DNA of 64,000 bases from Marinomonas aquimarina (GTDB lineage Bacteria > Pseudomonadota > Gammaproteobacteria > Pseudomonadales > Marinomonadaceae), in assembly GCF_900089755.1 (NCBI RefSeq), contig NZ_FLOC01000002.1:1-64000 (forward strand), written 5' to 3'. The notes under the pieces were generated by a model that was not told the DNA's origin, searched no databases, and saw nothing but the letters and a program-made list of their open reading frames with translations. Position 1 is the first letter of the stretch; each line of letters starts with the position of its first letter. Below, piece by piece: positions 54,377-63,540 of the stretch. The position numbers and the translations under genes were made by a program.

Positions 54377-56161
54377 ATGTCACAAACCCTGCATAAATGG
54401 TTGCCTTGGCTTACTTTTGTCAACAGCTCAACGGTAAAGGCAGACTTTATTGCAGGAATTACGTGCGCCTCCATGTCGATCCCCCAAGGGATCGCCTTTG
54501 CTGCCATTGCTGGTTTACCGGCAGAGTATGGCTTTTACAGCGCCATTGTGGCGCCCATCATTGCCGTACTGTTTGGCTCCTCATGGCATATGGTGTGTGG
54601 CCCAGCCACGGCTATCTCTGCCCTGCTGTTCTCTTCCTTGTCTGGCCTGTACGCACCAGGCTCGGCAGAGTTTATTCAGGCGGCTCTCGCGATCACTTTT
54701 TTAGCGGGACTGATTCAGCTGGCACTGGGGCTCGCCAAACTGGGCAACCTGACTAACTTTGTCTCCCATGCGGTGATGGTTGGCTTTATCACCGGGGCTG
54801 CATTTTTAATCATGCTAAGCCAAGTACAGCATGCTTTAACTGCTGACTTGCCCCGACCAGAGAACCTGCTGAGCTTTATCAATGCCTTGCTCCATGTTGG
54901 TCCACAGATCAACCTGTATTCGCTGTCCATCTGTGGCGTCACCATCGTCTCGGCCATGGTGATTCGGCAACTCTCCAAGAAGCTGCCGCATTATCTATTA
55001 GCTCTGATCGTAGGCAGTGTGTTTGGTTACTTTATGCAAGCTGGTACTCACGGTGTGCCATTAGTCGGCGAATTGAGCGAAGCCATCCCCCCCTTTGCTC
55101 TGATTGAGTTGTCTGGGGATACCTTGAGAGAGCTCGCCCCGGGGGCCGTGGTACTGGCATTGATCGGCCTACTTGAGGCAGCATCTATTTCAAAAGCCAT
55201 TGCCTTAAAGACCCATCAAGAAATCGACACCAACCGCGAATTCATTGGCCAAGGCATGTCCAATGTGGTCGGCAGCTTGTTCTCTAATTATATGAGCTCA
55301 GGCTCCTTTACCCGCAGCGGTATCAATGTCGAAGCCGGCGCCAGCACGCCACTGGCGATCATCTTCTCGAGTGTCTTTTTGCTACTGATTTTAAGCTTGA
55401 TTGCGCCCCTGTTCTCACACTTGCCGATTCCCGCTATGGCCGGGATCATAATGTTAGTGGGCTGGCGCCTAATCGAGTTTAAAGAACTGCTGCACTACGC
55501 CAAAACCAGTCGCGCTGAAATCAGCATCGCCTTAGTAACATTACTAAGCACCATAGGTATCAGCCTTGAATTCGGAATCTTGGTGGGTGTTGGTTTAAGC
55601 TTGGCGCTGTTTTTAAATCAAACCGCCAAACCCAATGTGCGTATTTTGGCACCGATGGATACCAATGAAGGGCGCTATTTCCATAACATCATGCATTTCG
55701 ATTTGGAAACCTGTCCGCAAATTCACTTTATTCGTCTCGATGGACCTTTGTATTTTGGCTCCGTAGACTATATGGCCAAACAATTCCAAAACATTGAGCA
55801 GGAACTGCCGCACAAAGACCATTGGGTCATTTTGTGTCGTGGTTTATCGGCCATTGATATGCAAGGGGCGCACTTCTTAAAACAATTAGTCGATCAACGT
55901 CGTCAGTCACACACGCAAATCCACTTGGTGGTGCGTTACTTATGGCAACTTGATTTATTAAAACGTTTTGGCGTCCTCGATAAAGTCGGCGCAGCACACA
56001 TTTACCCTGGTAAAGGGATTGCCATCGAGAAAATCGAGCGTGATATGGACATGCAGCAATGTGCACGATGCGATAAAAATGTATTTAAAGAATGCCACCA
56101 ACGGAAGCAAAAAGGCTTAGCGTTAATCGCCAAGGTACCACTATCAGCTGATGGGAATTAA
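54377..56161 (+). CDS. SulP family anion transporter with STAS domain
   Basis: 594 residues. Family of sulfate, bicarbonate and dicarboxylate carriers in the inner membrane. The N-terminal signature DFIAGITCASMSIPQGIAFA and about 10-14 helices to residue 420 are seen, with GSFTRSGINVEAGASTPLA in the middle. The STAS domain follows (about 440-555, RLDGPLYFGSVDYM, CRGLSAIDMQGAHFL). After it an unusual C-tail MDMQQCARCDKNVFKECHQ has three Cys that could bind metal or sense redox. GGAG lies before the ATG. The substrate cannot be told. Regulated probably by the operator at 54312-54337. Confidence 0.9.
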   Translation: MSQTLHKWLPWLTFVNSSTVKADFIAGITCASMSIPQGIAFAAIAGLPAEYGFYSAIVAPIIAVLFGSSWHMVCGPATAISALLFSSLSGLYAPGSAEFIQAALAITFLAGLIQLALGLAKLGNLTNFVSHAVMVGFITGAAFLIMLSQVQHALTADLPRPENLLSFINALLHVGPQINLYSLSICGVTIVSAMVIRQLSKKLPHYLLALIVGSVFGYFMQAGTHGVPLVGELSEAIPPFALIELSGDTLRELAPGAVVLALIGLLEAASISKAIALKTHQEIDTNREFIGQGMSNVVGSLFSNYMSSGSFTRSGINVEAGASTPLAIIFSSVFLLLILSLIAPLFSHLPIPAMAGIIMLVGWRLIEFKELLHYAKTSRAEISIALVTLLSTIGISLEFGILVGVGLSLALFLNQTAKPNVRILAPMDTNEGRYFHNIMHFDLETCPQIHFIRLDGPLYFGSVDYMAKQFQNIEQELPHKDHWVILCRGLSAIDMQGAHFLKQLVDQRRQSHTQIHLVVRYLWQLDLLKRFGVLDKVGAAHIYPGKGIAIEKIERDMDMQQCARCDKNVFKECHQRKQKGLALIAKVPLSADGN

Positions 56162-56279
56162 TAGTTACTCCTCATTATTTACTAAGGTAATGAATAGTCA
56201 CCATCTGGTTAACATTATACTATTATCAAACGATAGGTTAGATTTTTATGACTCTTAAAACGATGATGATCAGGGCATT

Positions 56280-57686
56280 ATGATTGGCGCCAAAGGTTTT
56301 CAAATTCGTCACAAATTGTTCCTCGTATTTGTCTTGAGTAACATTTTGTTGATTGTCTCCATGTGGCAAGTTTTCCAATGGAGTTTTGATCGCGGCTTTG
56401 TCACGTATGCGACCGAACGGGATCGTGATTTCTTGCAGCAAATGGCAAACCGCACTGCCAATCTCTACATTTATTACGATGATTGGTATTTTTTAGTGCA
56501 AGAAAGCCGTCTTGAAAAAGAGTGGCAACAAGCCAAGCTGGAAAACATCCGCGACCTCATACCACCACCAAGTACCCCAAACTTAGACCTTATTTATCCG
56601 TCGCAATATTACCGTCAGCGTTTCTTACTCTTTAGCAAAGATAAGTTGCCTTTGATTGGGGATATTAAATTCAACGAAGCGGAAACCCATGCCGTCATGG
56701 TGGATGACAAACTGGTGGGGTATGTTGGGCTGCGCTCTATGCGGGCGCTGGTACAGGACCAAACCTTGCGTTTTGTGCGCCAACAGGGGGAAGCCTTCCT
56801 GTTGATTTCAGCCTTTATGCTGACCATCGCCGCCTTGCTGACTTGGCCGCTGGCACAATGGCTCAGCCGCCCGATTTGCACGGTGCGTCAGGCGACTAAG
56901 CAACTGGCAGCTGGTGAGTTCGAAACGCGCATTAAAATCAAAGGCACAGACGAGTTAGCGGACTTAGGCCGCGATTTTAATAACCTTGCCTCAACCCTTG
57001 AGCGCATGCGTGATGCCCGCAAAAAGTGGGTCGCAGACACCGCACATGAATTACGTACGCCGGTGGCGATTTTGCGTGGTGAAATTGAGGCCATGCAAGA
57101 CGGTATCATCAAGGTCAACGATAACTCGCTCGCCTCGCTGCAACAAGAAGTGGTGCACATTGCGCGATTAATTGATGACCTGAACCAGCTATCCATGCAT
57201 GATATGGGCAGCCTGAGCTACCGTATGGAAGAAGCCAACCTCAATGATATCCTTGAGCAAACCGTTTCTTCGATGCAACTACCCTACGATGAAGCGGGAT
57301 TGGAATTAGAACTTGTAATTGAGAAAAAAGTACCAATTATCATTACCGGTGACGACGACCGCTTACATCAGTTGTTTGCCAACCTAATGAACAACACACT
57401 GAAATACACCAATGCACCCGGCAAACTCACGGTCACTCTAACCCGTGACGGCAAGAATGCTCTAGTGCTATTGGAAGACACGCCGCCAGGCGTCAGTGAT
57501 GAAGACATTGAACACATATTTGAGCAATTTTTCCGCGTGGAAAACTCACGCAACCGTGCGACTGGCGGGCGTGGCCTTGGCCTTGCCATCTGTACGAATA
57601 TTGTCGATGGACATCAAGGCTCTATTTCCGCTTACCACTCTCCATTTGGTGGGTTGGGAATACGTGTAGAATTCCCTTTAAATTGA
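56280..57686 (+). CDS. BaeS-like sensor histidine kinase
   Basis: 468 residues. TM1 (about 12-32, LFLVFVLSNILLIVSMW), a periplasmic sensor domain (about 40-170), TM2 (about 172-192), HAMP, then the kinase. His256 in DTAHELRTPVAILRG is the phosphorylation site. The N box (QLFANLMNNTLKYT), the DEDIEHIFEQFFRVE region and the GGRGLGLAI box are complete. It is followed two bases later by the response regulator. The signal is unknown; by its partner it may be an envelope stress sensor. Confidence 0.93.
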   Translation: MIGAKGFQIRHKLFLVFVLSNILLIVSMWQVFQWSFDRGFVTYATERDRDFLQQMANRTANLYIYYDDWYFLVQESRLEKEWQQAKLENIRDLIPPPSTPNLDLIYPSQYYRQRFLLFSKDKLPLIGDIKFNEAETHAVMVDDKLVGYVGLRSMRALVQDQTLRFVRQQGEAFLLISAFMLTIAALLTWPLAQWLSRPICTVRQATKQLAAGEFETRIKIKGTDELADLGRDFNNLASTLERMRDARKKWVADTAHELRTPVAILRGEIEAMQDGIIKVNDNSLASLQQEVVHIARLIDDLNQLSMHDMGSLSYRMEEANLNDILEQTVSSMQLPYDEAGLELELVIEKKVPIIITGDDDRLHQLFANLMNNTLKYTNAPGKLTVTLTRDGKNALVLLEDTPPGVSDEDIEHIFEQFFRVENSRNRATGGRGLGLAICTNIVDGHQGSISAYHSPFGGLGIRVEFPLN

Positions 57687-57702
57687 TATGGAATCGATAA
57701 CT

Positions 57703-58380
57703 ATGAGCAAAGTACTGATTGTAGAAGACGAACCAAAATTAGCTGAGTTGATGGCGGCTTATTTAGAACAAGCTGGTTACGAACACCACCATATTGATCG
57801 TGGTGACCAGGTAATTGATTATTTAAAAAATAACCAAGTAGATCTTATGCTGCTAGACCTTATGCTTCCGGGTCTAGACGGTGTTGAAGTATGTAAACAA
57901 GTTCGTCAGTTTAGCGGTATGCCAATCATTATGGTGACAGCAAAAGCTGAAGAAATTGACCGTCTAATCGGTCTTGAAATGGGCGCTGACGATTACGTAT
58001 GTAAACCATTCAGCCCTCGTGAGATCGTTGCACGTGTGAAAGCTAACTTACGTCGTGTTGAACTTGACCAAACAGAAGCACCTAAGACCGATGGTTTCGA
58101 TCTAGATGCGGATCGTCTACGTGCGACTTACAAAGGCGAGCTGATCGACCTAACCACGGTAGAGTTCCAGTTGCTGCAACTATTGATCAAAGAGCCAGGC
58201 CGAGTATTTGGTCGTGACTTGATCATGAAAAGCATCTACACCGATAGCCGTGTTGTCAGTGACCGCACTATCGATAGTCACATCAAGAAGCTACGTAAGA
58301 AAATCGCAGTCGTTGCACCTGAGTTAAACGTGATTCACTCTGTTTACGGCGCCGGTTACCGCTTCGAAAATAACGATTAA
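57703..58380 (+). CDS. BaeR-like OmpR-family response regulator
   Basis: 225 residues from the ATG at 57703; an ATG at 57688 lies in frame. Receiver with Asp52 as phospho-acceptor (LMLLDLMLPG), Asp9 in the acid pocket (VEDEPKLAEL), the conserved Lys in DDYVCKPFSPRE, and a winged-helix C-terminus (FQLLQLLIKEPGRVFGRD, RTIDSHIKKLRKKI, YGAGYRF). It is close to E. coli BaeR, including ADDYxCKPxSPRE. Codon use looks more biased than its neighbours, suggesting steady expression. A perfect 10-base-arm inverted repeat (58371-58396) covers the stop. Confidence 0.93.
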   Translation: MSKVLIVEDEPKLAELMAAYLEQAGYEHHHIDRGDQVIDYLKNNQVDLMLLDLMLPGLDGVEVCKQVRQFSGMPIIMVTAKAEEIDRLIGLEMGADDYVCKPFSPREIVARVKANLRRVELDQTEAPKTDGFDLDADRLRATYKGELIDLTTVEFQLLQLLIKEPGRVFGRDLIMKSIYTDSRVVSDRTIDSHIKKLRKKIAVVAPELNVIHSVYGAGYRFENND

Positions 58381-58396
58381 TTTCGGTTAATCGTTA
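58371..58396 (+). terminator. hairpin across the response regulator stop codon
   Basis: Arms TAACGATTAA (58371-58380) and TTAATCGTTA (58387-58396), six-base loop, no clear T run after it. The stop codon is in the left arm. It may be a weak terminator or an RNA-end protecting structure. Confidence 0.45.
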
Positions 58397-58429
58397 CGCT
58401 TTATCTTGTTTGAAAATTAGGCAGTTCTC

Positions 58430-59380
58430 ATGGACGACTTTTTAGCCGTAGTGGAGTTTTCGCTCTCCATTACCGCCCCGATCTTTTTGGTACTCATCGT
58501 TGGTGTGGTATTGGAAAGGATTGGAATGATTAACGACAACTTCGTCGAAGTTGCCTCGAAAGTCATCTTCAACGTAGCCATGCCTGCCTTAATTTTCATC
58601 AATATGACGCAACGCAACACAGATCCAGGCAACCACCTGCCGTTGATGCTGTACGCATTATTTGGCACCCTTGTCACCTATTTTGTCCTCGAACTTCTTG
58701 CCGCAAAGCTGATCAAGAATAAAAGTGACCGAGGCATCGTCATTCAAGGGGCATTTCGCTCCAACATGGCCATTATCGGCCTAGCATACTGTGTTAACGC
58801 CTATGGCAATGACGCCCTAGCGGTCGCTTCGGTGTATTTAGGCGGCGTTATGGTGCTTTATAACGTGCTCGCGGTGATTACCATCAATCGCTCAATGAAC
58901 GCCAATAAGAGCATCGCTGACTCCCTCAAATCGATTGCAAAAAACCCCTTAATCATCGCCATTGTTATCGCTTGGGTCGCCAACCAGCTTAACCTTCAAT
59001 TACCTGACATTATCACCCAAGCAGGCAGTTACTTTGCCCGTATGACATTACCCTTAGCGCTCTTATGTGCCGGCGCATCATTGCGTTTCCAAGCCCTGAA
59101 GCAAGACATTGCACCGTCTCTATTCGCCACAGTGGGTAAGTTGGTCGTGATTCCCTTTGTACTGACTTTGGGCGGCTACTTACTAGGATTTCGAGGCATT
59201 GAACTGGGCATCCTATTCCTGATGTCTTCTGCGCCCTCTGCATCAGCCGGTTACATCATGGCTCGAGCGATGAATGGTAATGCGGTATTGGCAGCGAACA
59301 TCATCGTCTTAACCACCCTCTTCTCACTCCTCACCACCAGTCTTGGGGTGACCATTCTGCGCGGACTTAATCTCATTTAA
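58430..59380 (+). CDS. AEC family transporter
   Basis: 316 residues with about ten membrane helices in two halves. Auxin efflux carrier family: FNVAMPALIFINMTQRN, SNMAIIGLAYCVNAYG, LPLALLCAGASLRFQAL and SSAPSASAGYIMARAMNG are the family blocks. Bacterial members often move malonate, malate or amino acid-like compounds; the substrate is not predictable. ATG at 58430 with AGGCAG upstream is weak. It is 49 bases after the response regulator and may have its own promoter. Confidence 0.9.
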   Translation: MDDFLAVVEFSLSITAPIFLVLIVGVVLERIGMINDNFVEVASKVIFNVAMPALIFINMTQRNTDPGNHLPLMLYALFGTLVTYFVLELLAAKLIKNKSDRGIVIQGAFRSNMAIIGLAYCVNAYGNDALAVASVYLGGVMVLYNVLAVITINRSMNANKSIADSLKSIAKNPLIIAIVIAWVANQLNLQLPDIITQAGSYFARMTLPLALLCAGASLRFQALKQDIAPSLFATVGKLVVIPFVLTLGGYLLGFRGIELGILFLMSSAPSASAGYIMARAMNGNAVLAANIIVLTTLFSLLTTSLGVTILRGLNLI

Positions 59381-59410
59381 AAATAATTTCACTTTTTAAA
59401 TGAGAAGCAC

Positions 59411-59452
59411 TTGCATTTAATTCTCATAGGCTTTTAAATAGTAATCATTCTC
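59411..59452 (+). promoter_or_regulatory. promoter and Fur-like box upstream of the AraC-like gene
   Basis: TTGCAT (59411-59416) and TTAAAT (59434-59439), 17 bases apart, form a fair promoter. 59434-59452 ends in GTAATCATTCTC and matches 13 of 19 positions of the Fur consensus. It covers the -10, so iron-loaded Fur could repress the AraC-flavodoxin unit. Confidence 0.5.
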
Positions 59453-59474
59453 AGGATTGAACGGATGACTACTC

Positions 59475-60350
59475 ATGATCGTACAAGCAAGCCAGCTATT
59501 TGAAGCCGACGGCATGACCGACCAACGCTACGCCTACTGGCTCTCTGGTCGTCAGCAGGTACAAAAGCCATTGCCAGAGGTTCAGCTTATTCAGCAACAG
59601 CTGCATGTATTCGAGCCGGTTACGATCCAAGAACAAGTGCAGGCAGGGGTATACATCACCTTCAATACCACTGGCTCGGCCAATAAGGTAGCGAACAGCA
59701 CACCGATTCAAGTATTGCCGGTGTACGAAGCGGCTCAAGTAGACTGGGAAGTGTCCCAAGAGGCGCAGTTTAACTGGACCCAACTTTACATCAGCTGGAG
59801 CCAATTAGCGGCCATCACGGGCGAAAATCCACAACAGGTGCAAGCTTTCTTTAAACGCCGAGTGAGTAACGACACTGGTACCCCATTTAGCCTAACGTTG
59901 ACCAGCGCACTGCATCACGAATTCAGTCTCTTAATGAAGCGCGACAGTAAGCAACTGGCTATAGTTGGCAAGATCTATAACATCATCTTGCAGACCCTTG
60001 AACATGTACAAATCCAGCATCACATTAGCCAATGCGACGACTGCCAGAAGAAGCTTTATGCCAGTCAAAACGCCCTGGAAGCAGAGCCATTTAACAGCAC
60101 TGATGCGTTGGCAAAACAAGTCGGCCTAACACAAACCGCACTCGAGTTAGGTTTCAGTGTGATCACTGGCATGAGCATTGGAGAATACCAAATTGAAGTG
60201 GCCTTTCGACGTGCACTGGCACAGCCACATACAGGACAGTCTTTGGTAAATCGCTTGACCGCGGACACCGGCTGGACCCAACAAGACATTGAAAAAGCCT
60301 GCCTTAAGCGTTTTGGGGTGATGAGTCACCAGCTTGGCAGTATGCAGTAA
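59475..60350 (+). CDS. AraC-like regulator, divergent HTH
   Basis: 291 residues. The end of the protein follows the AraC two-helix pattern: DALAKQVGLTQTALELGFSVITGMSIGEYQ (residues about 210-240) and a weak second unit with RFGVMSHQLGSMQ at the C-terminus. It resembles PchR-type regulators of iron uptake in layout, although the second HTH is poorly conserved. QCDDCQKKLYA supplies a Cys pair. Co-transcription with flavodoxin and a Fur-like box suggest a role in iron-limited growth. No siderophore genes are near. Confidence 0.72.
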   Translation: MIVQASQLFEADGMTDQRYAYWLSGRQQVQKPLPEVQLIQQQLHVFEPVTIQEQVQAGVYITFNTTGSANKVANSTPIQVLPVYEAAQVDWEVSQEAQFNWTQLYISWSQLAAITGENPQQVQAFFKRRVSNDTGTPFSLTLTSALHHEFSLLMKRDSKQLAIVGKIYNIILQTLEHVQIQHHISQCDDCQKKLYASQNALEAEPFNSTDALAKQVGLTQTALELGFSVITGMSIGEYQIEVAFRRALAQPHTGQSLVNRLTADTGWTQQDIEKACLKRFGVMSHQLGSMQ

Positions 60351-60363
60351 CATCGAGGATATT

Positions 60364-60897
60364 ATGAGCAACACCATTGGCCTATTTTATGGCACGGACA
60401 CGTCTAACACGGAAATGATTGGACAAAAAATTCAGCAACAGTTTGCCGAGCTCGGTGACAGCGTTGAGCTGCACGATGTTAAAGACAGCGACATCCAAAC
60501 CATGCTCGATTACGAGTTTTTGATTCTCGGCATCCCCACTTGGGACTTTGGCGGGATTCAGAGCGATTGGGAAGACATTGGTGACGCCCTGTCTGAGCTC
60601 GACCTCAGTGGCAAAACCATTGCACTTTACGGTCTGGGCGACCAGTTTGGTTACGGTGATTACTTCGTCGATGCCATGGGCTGGTTACACGAGAAACTAG
60701 TGAATACTGGCGCTACGTTTGTTGGCCAATGGTCGACAGAAGGCTACGATTTTGAAGCCTCGCGTGCCGTTAATGAAGATAAATCGGAATTCATCGGCCT
60801 TGCCATCGATGAAGACCAGCAATTTGACCTGACTGATCAACGAGTTGAACAGTGGGTGATACAGCTTTATGCAGAGCAGGCACTGGCAGCCGCCTAA
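60364..60897 (+). CDS. flavodoxin (long-chain)
   Basis: 177 residues from the ATG at 60364, with GAGGAT six bases upstream; the upstream frame start at 60334 is inside the previous gene. FMN-binding motif GLFYGTDTSNTEMIG at the N-terminus, the Trp loop GIPTWDFGGIQSDWED and GDQFGYGDYFVDAMGWL are typical of long-chain flavodoxins. It replaces ferredoxin when iron is short. Followed by a terminator at 61016-61067. Confidence 0.96.
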   Translation: MSNTIGLFYGTDTSNTEMIGQKIQQQFAELGDSVELHDVKDSDIQTMLDYEFLILGIPTWDFGGIQSDWEDIGDALSELDLSGKTIALYGLGDQFGYGDYFVDAMGWLHEKLVNTGATFVGQWSTEGYDFEASRAVNEDKSEFIGLAIDEDQQFDLTDQRVEQWVIQLYAEQALAAA

Positions 60898-61015
60898 GGT
60901 TAGATAGACTGGCTCACGACTTTGCACACGACTCGTTTGGCTTCCACTCATTCGCTGCCCCGAATGACCAAATTCGTGCAAATAGTGATTAACCAAAGGT
61001 TAATTTCTGCATAAA

Positions 61016-61067
61016 ACGCGCTTCCCCTTTCTCTCTCCTGCTTTTGGGGAAGCGTGTTTTCTTTTTT
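61016..61067 (+). terminator. rho-independent terminator after flavodoxin
   Basis: Arms ACGCGCTTCCCC (61016-61027) and GGGGAAGCGTGT (61046-61057, one mismatch) with an 18-base pyrimidine-rich loop, then a long T tract. Strong and one-directional. Confidence 0.88.
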
Positions 61068-61113
61068 TCCATCCTTTTGTAAGCTTGCTGAATCACTTTA
61101 ATGACCAAACAGC

Positions 61114-61428
61114 ATGAACCTTACACTTCTTGATACCACCCTTATATTTGTCGTCTTTATTTTTGTCCTGTTGATCTGGCAGCATTTTAAAGTCCGTGAA
61201 TTTACTCTTAAAAGAGTCAAACAACAGTGCGCCAAGATGGAGCTACAAATGCTCGACGATTCCATCTATGGCAGTTTTTGGTGTCCGACTTTTGCCAACG
61301 GACAACTAAAAGTTCGCCGCCGCTATCGGTTTTATTTTACCGCGACGGGTGAAGGCCGTTACTTGGGAGAAATTGAAATGCTGGGCATGCAGCAAACTCG
61401 CATTTACTTTGAGCCCCATGCTTTTTAA
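61114..61428 (+). CDS. DUF3301 family membrane-anchored protein
   Basis: 104 residues. One N-terminal membrane segment (DTTLIFVVFIFVLLIWQHF) followed by the typical pattern VKQQCAKMELQMLDDSIYG and RRRYRFYFTATGEGRYLGEIEMLG, ending in YFEPHAF. The family has no known function. Small inner-membrane protein with a cytoplasmic domain. It stands alone. Confidence 0.85.
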   Translation: MNLTLLDTTLIFVVFIFVLLIWQHFKVREFTLKRVKQQCAKMELQMLDDSIYGSFWCPTFANGQLKVRRRYRFYFTATGEGRYLGEIEMLGMQQTRIYFEPHAF

Positions 61429-61583
61429 GAGATGAGCGCCCATACGGTTACATAAAAAAACAATTCGCCCCAATATGATTCGGCTATTTACAAAAGTTAC
61501 ATTACGTTAAATACTCTATTGGCAAAAATGCAGATTTAAAGCTGCAAATAACTATAAGTACAAATAATCATAGGTGGATTAAC

Positions 61584-63473
61584 ATGCTGGCTAATTTAAG
61601 CTTTAGGGCCAAACTCTTAACGTTACTGATCTGTAGTATATTAGGGTTTATCATCGTAACCATTGTTGCATTAAGTGGGATGAGCGCCCAAACCTCAGCC
61701 TCGGAACGCTTTGAAGTCATGTCTAAAGTTCAAAACGACCTGTCTTCTTTAGTCATTGCCAATATGGAATTGTACGAGAAAGTCGATAACCTCGATGACC
61801 AAAGCTACGCTGGCTTCATCGAAGCATTGAATAATAACCAAGAAAACTTTTCCAATATCATTCAGCAAGATGCCAATGTCGTCGATCATGCTGAAACGGA
61901 AGCAATGCTTGCCAATATTTTAAGCTTATTAGAGCAATACTCAGGCACATTGAGTGATTTAGTGAGCTTAAACCAAACATTAGGCTTCAATGCCAACTCG
62001 GGCATGAAAGGTGAAATCACCTTATTAGGTGAAGACGTTGTTGAAAAGGTATCCTTCCTAAGCTTGGTCAAACAAGAATTCCTACCGGTTCGTGAAGCCG
62101 AAAAGAACTTTATGTTCGAGCCAACCGCTGAAAACAAACAAGTGTTTGAAGATCGCTACGAAAAATTCTACCAACGCGTGATTAACTTCGGTCTAGAAGA
62201 ACGTTTCAGTGAGGTGATTAAAACCTATTACGCTAAGGTGCAAGAGTATGGCCAAACGGTTGGCAACTTAACGGCTTTGCAAAACCAATTTGATCGTATT
62301 CGCACGGAATACAACTCAAGTACCGACCAGGCCCAACAAAGCCTACGCCAAATCGTTTCCAATGCACGTCAGCAAGCCGCAGCACAATCTCAGCAAGCCA
62401 GCATCAGTGTGATTGTGGTCAGTGTGATTGTGGCAGTCATTGCCGGTTTGATGATGTTGGGCATCGGTCGCAGTGTGAATCAAACCCTAAGTCAGATCAT
62501 TCGTGATCTGGGCAAGGTGAAAGGTGGTGATCTAACCGCACGCTTATCGATCAACCATAAACGCAATGATGAATTCGACTCCCTCTGTGGCTCGGTGAAT
62601 GAGATGACAACTGGATTAGGCTCAGTCATTGGCGATGTAGTGTATACCACCAATGATGTCAGCAATATGGTCGGCCAATTGAACAGTGCGGTGGTCAACA
62701 TTGCTGACAGTAACCGCTCCGTAAGTGAGCAAACCAACTCCCTAGCGGCAGCTACTGAGCAGATTTCCACTACCATCAGCAGTATCTCCCATACTACGGA
62801 AGAGCTGAGTGAACAGTCTAAGAATACTTATGAGTCTGCACGTGTCGGCGCCGATACCATTAAAGGCGCCCTATCGAATCTTGGTCAAACCATCGAGGTG
62901 GTCAATCAAACTGGTCGTCAGCTGAACGAATTAGGTCAGCTATCGAAAGACATCGATAATGTCATTGGTATGATCAATGATTTGGCCAACCAGACCAACC
63001 TGCTAGCGTTGAACGCCGCTATTGAGGCAGCCCGAGCGGGTGAAGCCGGTCGAGGCTTCTCTGTGGTGGCCGATGAAGTTCGCTCCTTGGCGGAGAAAAC
63101 CGTGGACGCCACCGCCAAAATCACCGATATCGTGGGTACCATTCAGACCTCAACGCAGTCAGCGATTACCACCATGAACAGCGGCCAAGAGAACTTGCGC
63201 TCTATCGAAGAGTTTAGTGAAAAGGCTGAACTGGCAATTCGCGAAATCGAGCAAAATGCACGCACCAGTTCCGCTTCATCGGTGGACATGGCCCGCTCTA
63301 TCCAAGAAGTAGCGAAAACCGCGGTGCATATGAGCGAAGAAATGGACCGCATCGCGCAGCAGCTGCAACGTGATAGCTCTGACATTGGTAGCATTGAAGG
63401 CAATACCCGTCATATCCATGATCAAGTATCCGCCCTTGAGAAGAAAACCAACGTGTTCACCACTCCAGCTTAG
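61584..63473 (+). CDS. methyl-accepting chemotaxis protein
   Basis: 629 residues. TM1 (about 10-30), a periplasmic helical sensor domain (about 31-272), TM2 (about 275-297), HAMP, and a signalling domain with the invariant hairpin [20 protein letters not shown] and [18 protein letters not shown] (about 470-515). The ligand is unknown. The sensor has a helical bundle pattern. AGGTGG lies before the ATG. No chemotaxis genes are adjacent, as usual for scattered receptors. Confidence 0.96.
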   Translation: MLANLSFRAKLLTLLICSILGFIIVTIVALSGMSAQTSASERFEVMSKVQNDLSSLVIANMELYEKVDNLDDQSYAGFIEALNNNQENFSNIIQQDANVVDHAETEAMLANILSLLEQYSGTLSDLVSLNQTLGFNANSGMKGEITLLGEDVVEKVSFLSLVKQEFLPVREAEKNFMFEPTAENKQVFEDRYEKFYQRVINFGLEERFSEVIKTYYAKVQEYGQTVGNLTALQNQFDRIRTEYNSSTDQAQQSLRQIVSNARQQAAAQSQQASISVIVVSVIVAVIAGLMMLGIGRSVNQTLSQIIRDLGKVKGGDLTARLSINHKRNDEFDSLCGSVNEMTTGLGSVIGDVVYTTNDVSNMVGQLNSAVVNIADSNRSVSEQTNSLAAATEQISTTISSISHTTEELSEQSKNTYESARVGADTIKGALSNLGQTIEVVNQTGRQLNELGQLSKDIDNVIGMINDLANQTNLLALNAAIEAARAGEAGRGFSVVADEVRSLAEKTVDATAKITDIVGTIQTSTQSAITTMNSGQENLRSIEEFSEKAELAIREIEQNARTSSASSVDMARSIQEVAKTAVHMSEEMDRIAQQLQRDSSDIGSIEGNTRHIHDQVSALEKKTNVFTTPA

Positions 63474-63487
63474 TGCCAACTCACCAT

Positions 63488-63517
63488 AAAAAAACCGGCC
63501 ATTTGGCCGGTTTTTTT
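63488..63517. terminator. bidirectional terminator between the chemoreceptor and gltX
   Basis: Arms AAACCGGCC (63492-63500) and GGCCGGTTT (63505-63513) with a four-base loop, and A and T runs outside, so it works both ways. Confidence 0.92.
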
Positions 63518-63540
63518 ATGCTCTGAAAAAGACGGGCTAA

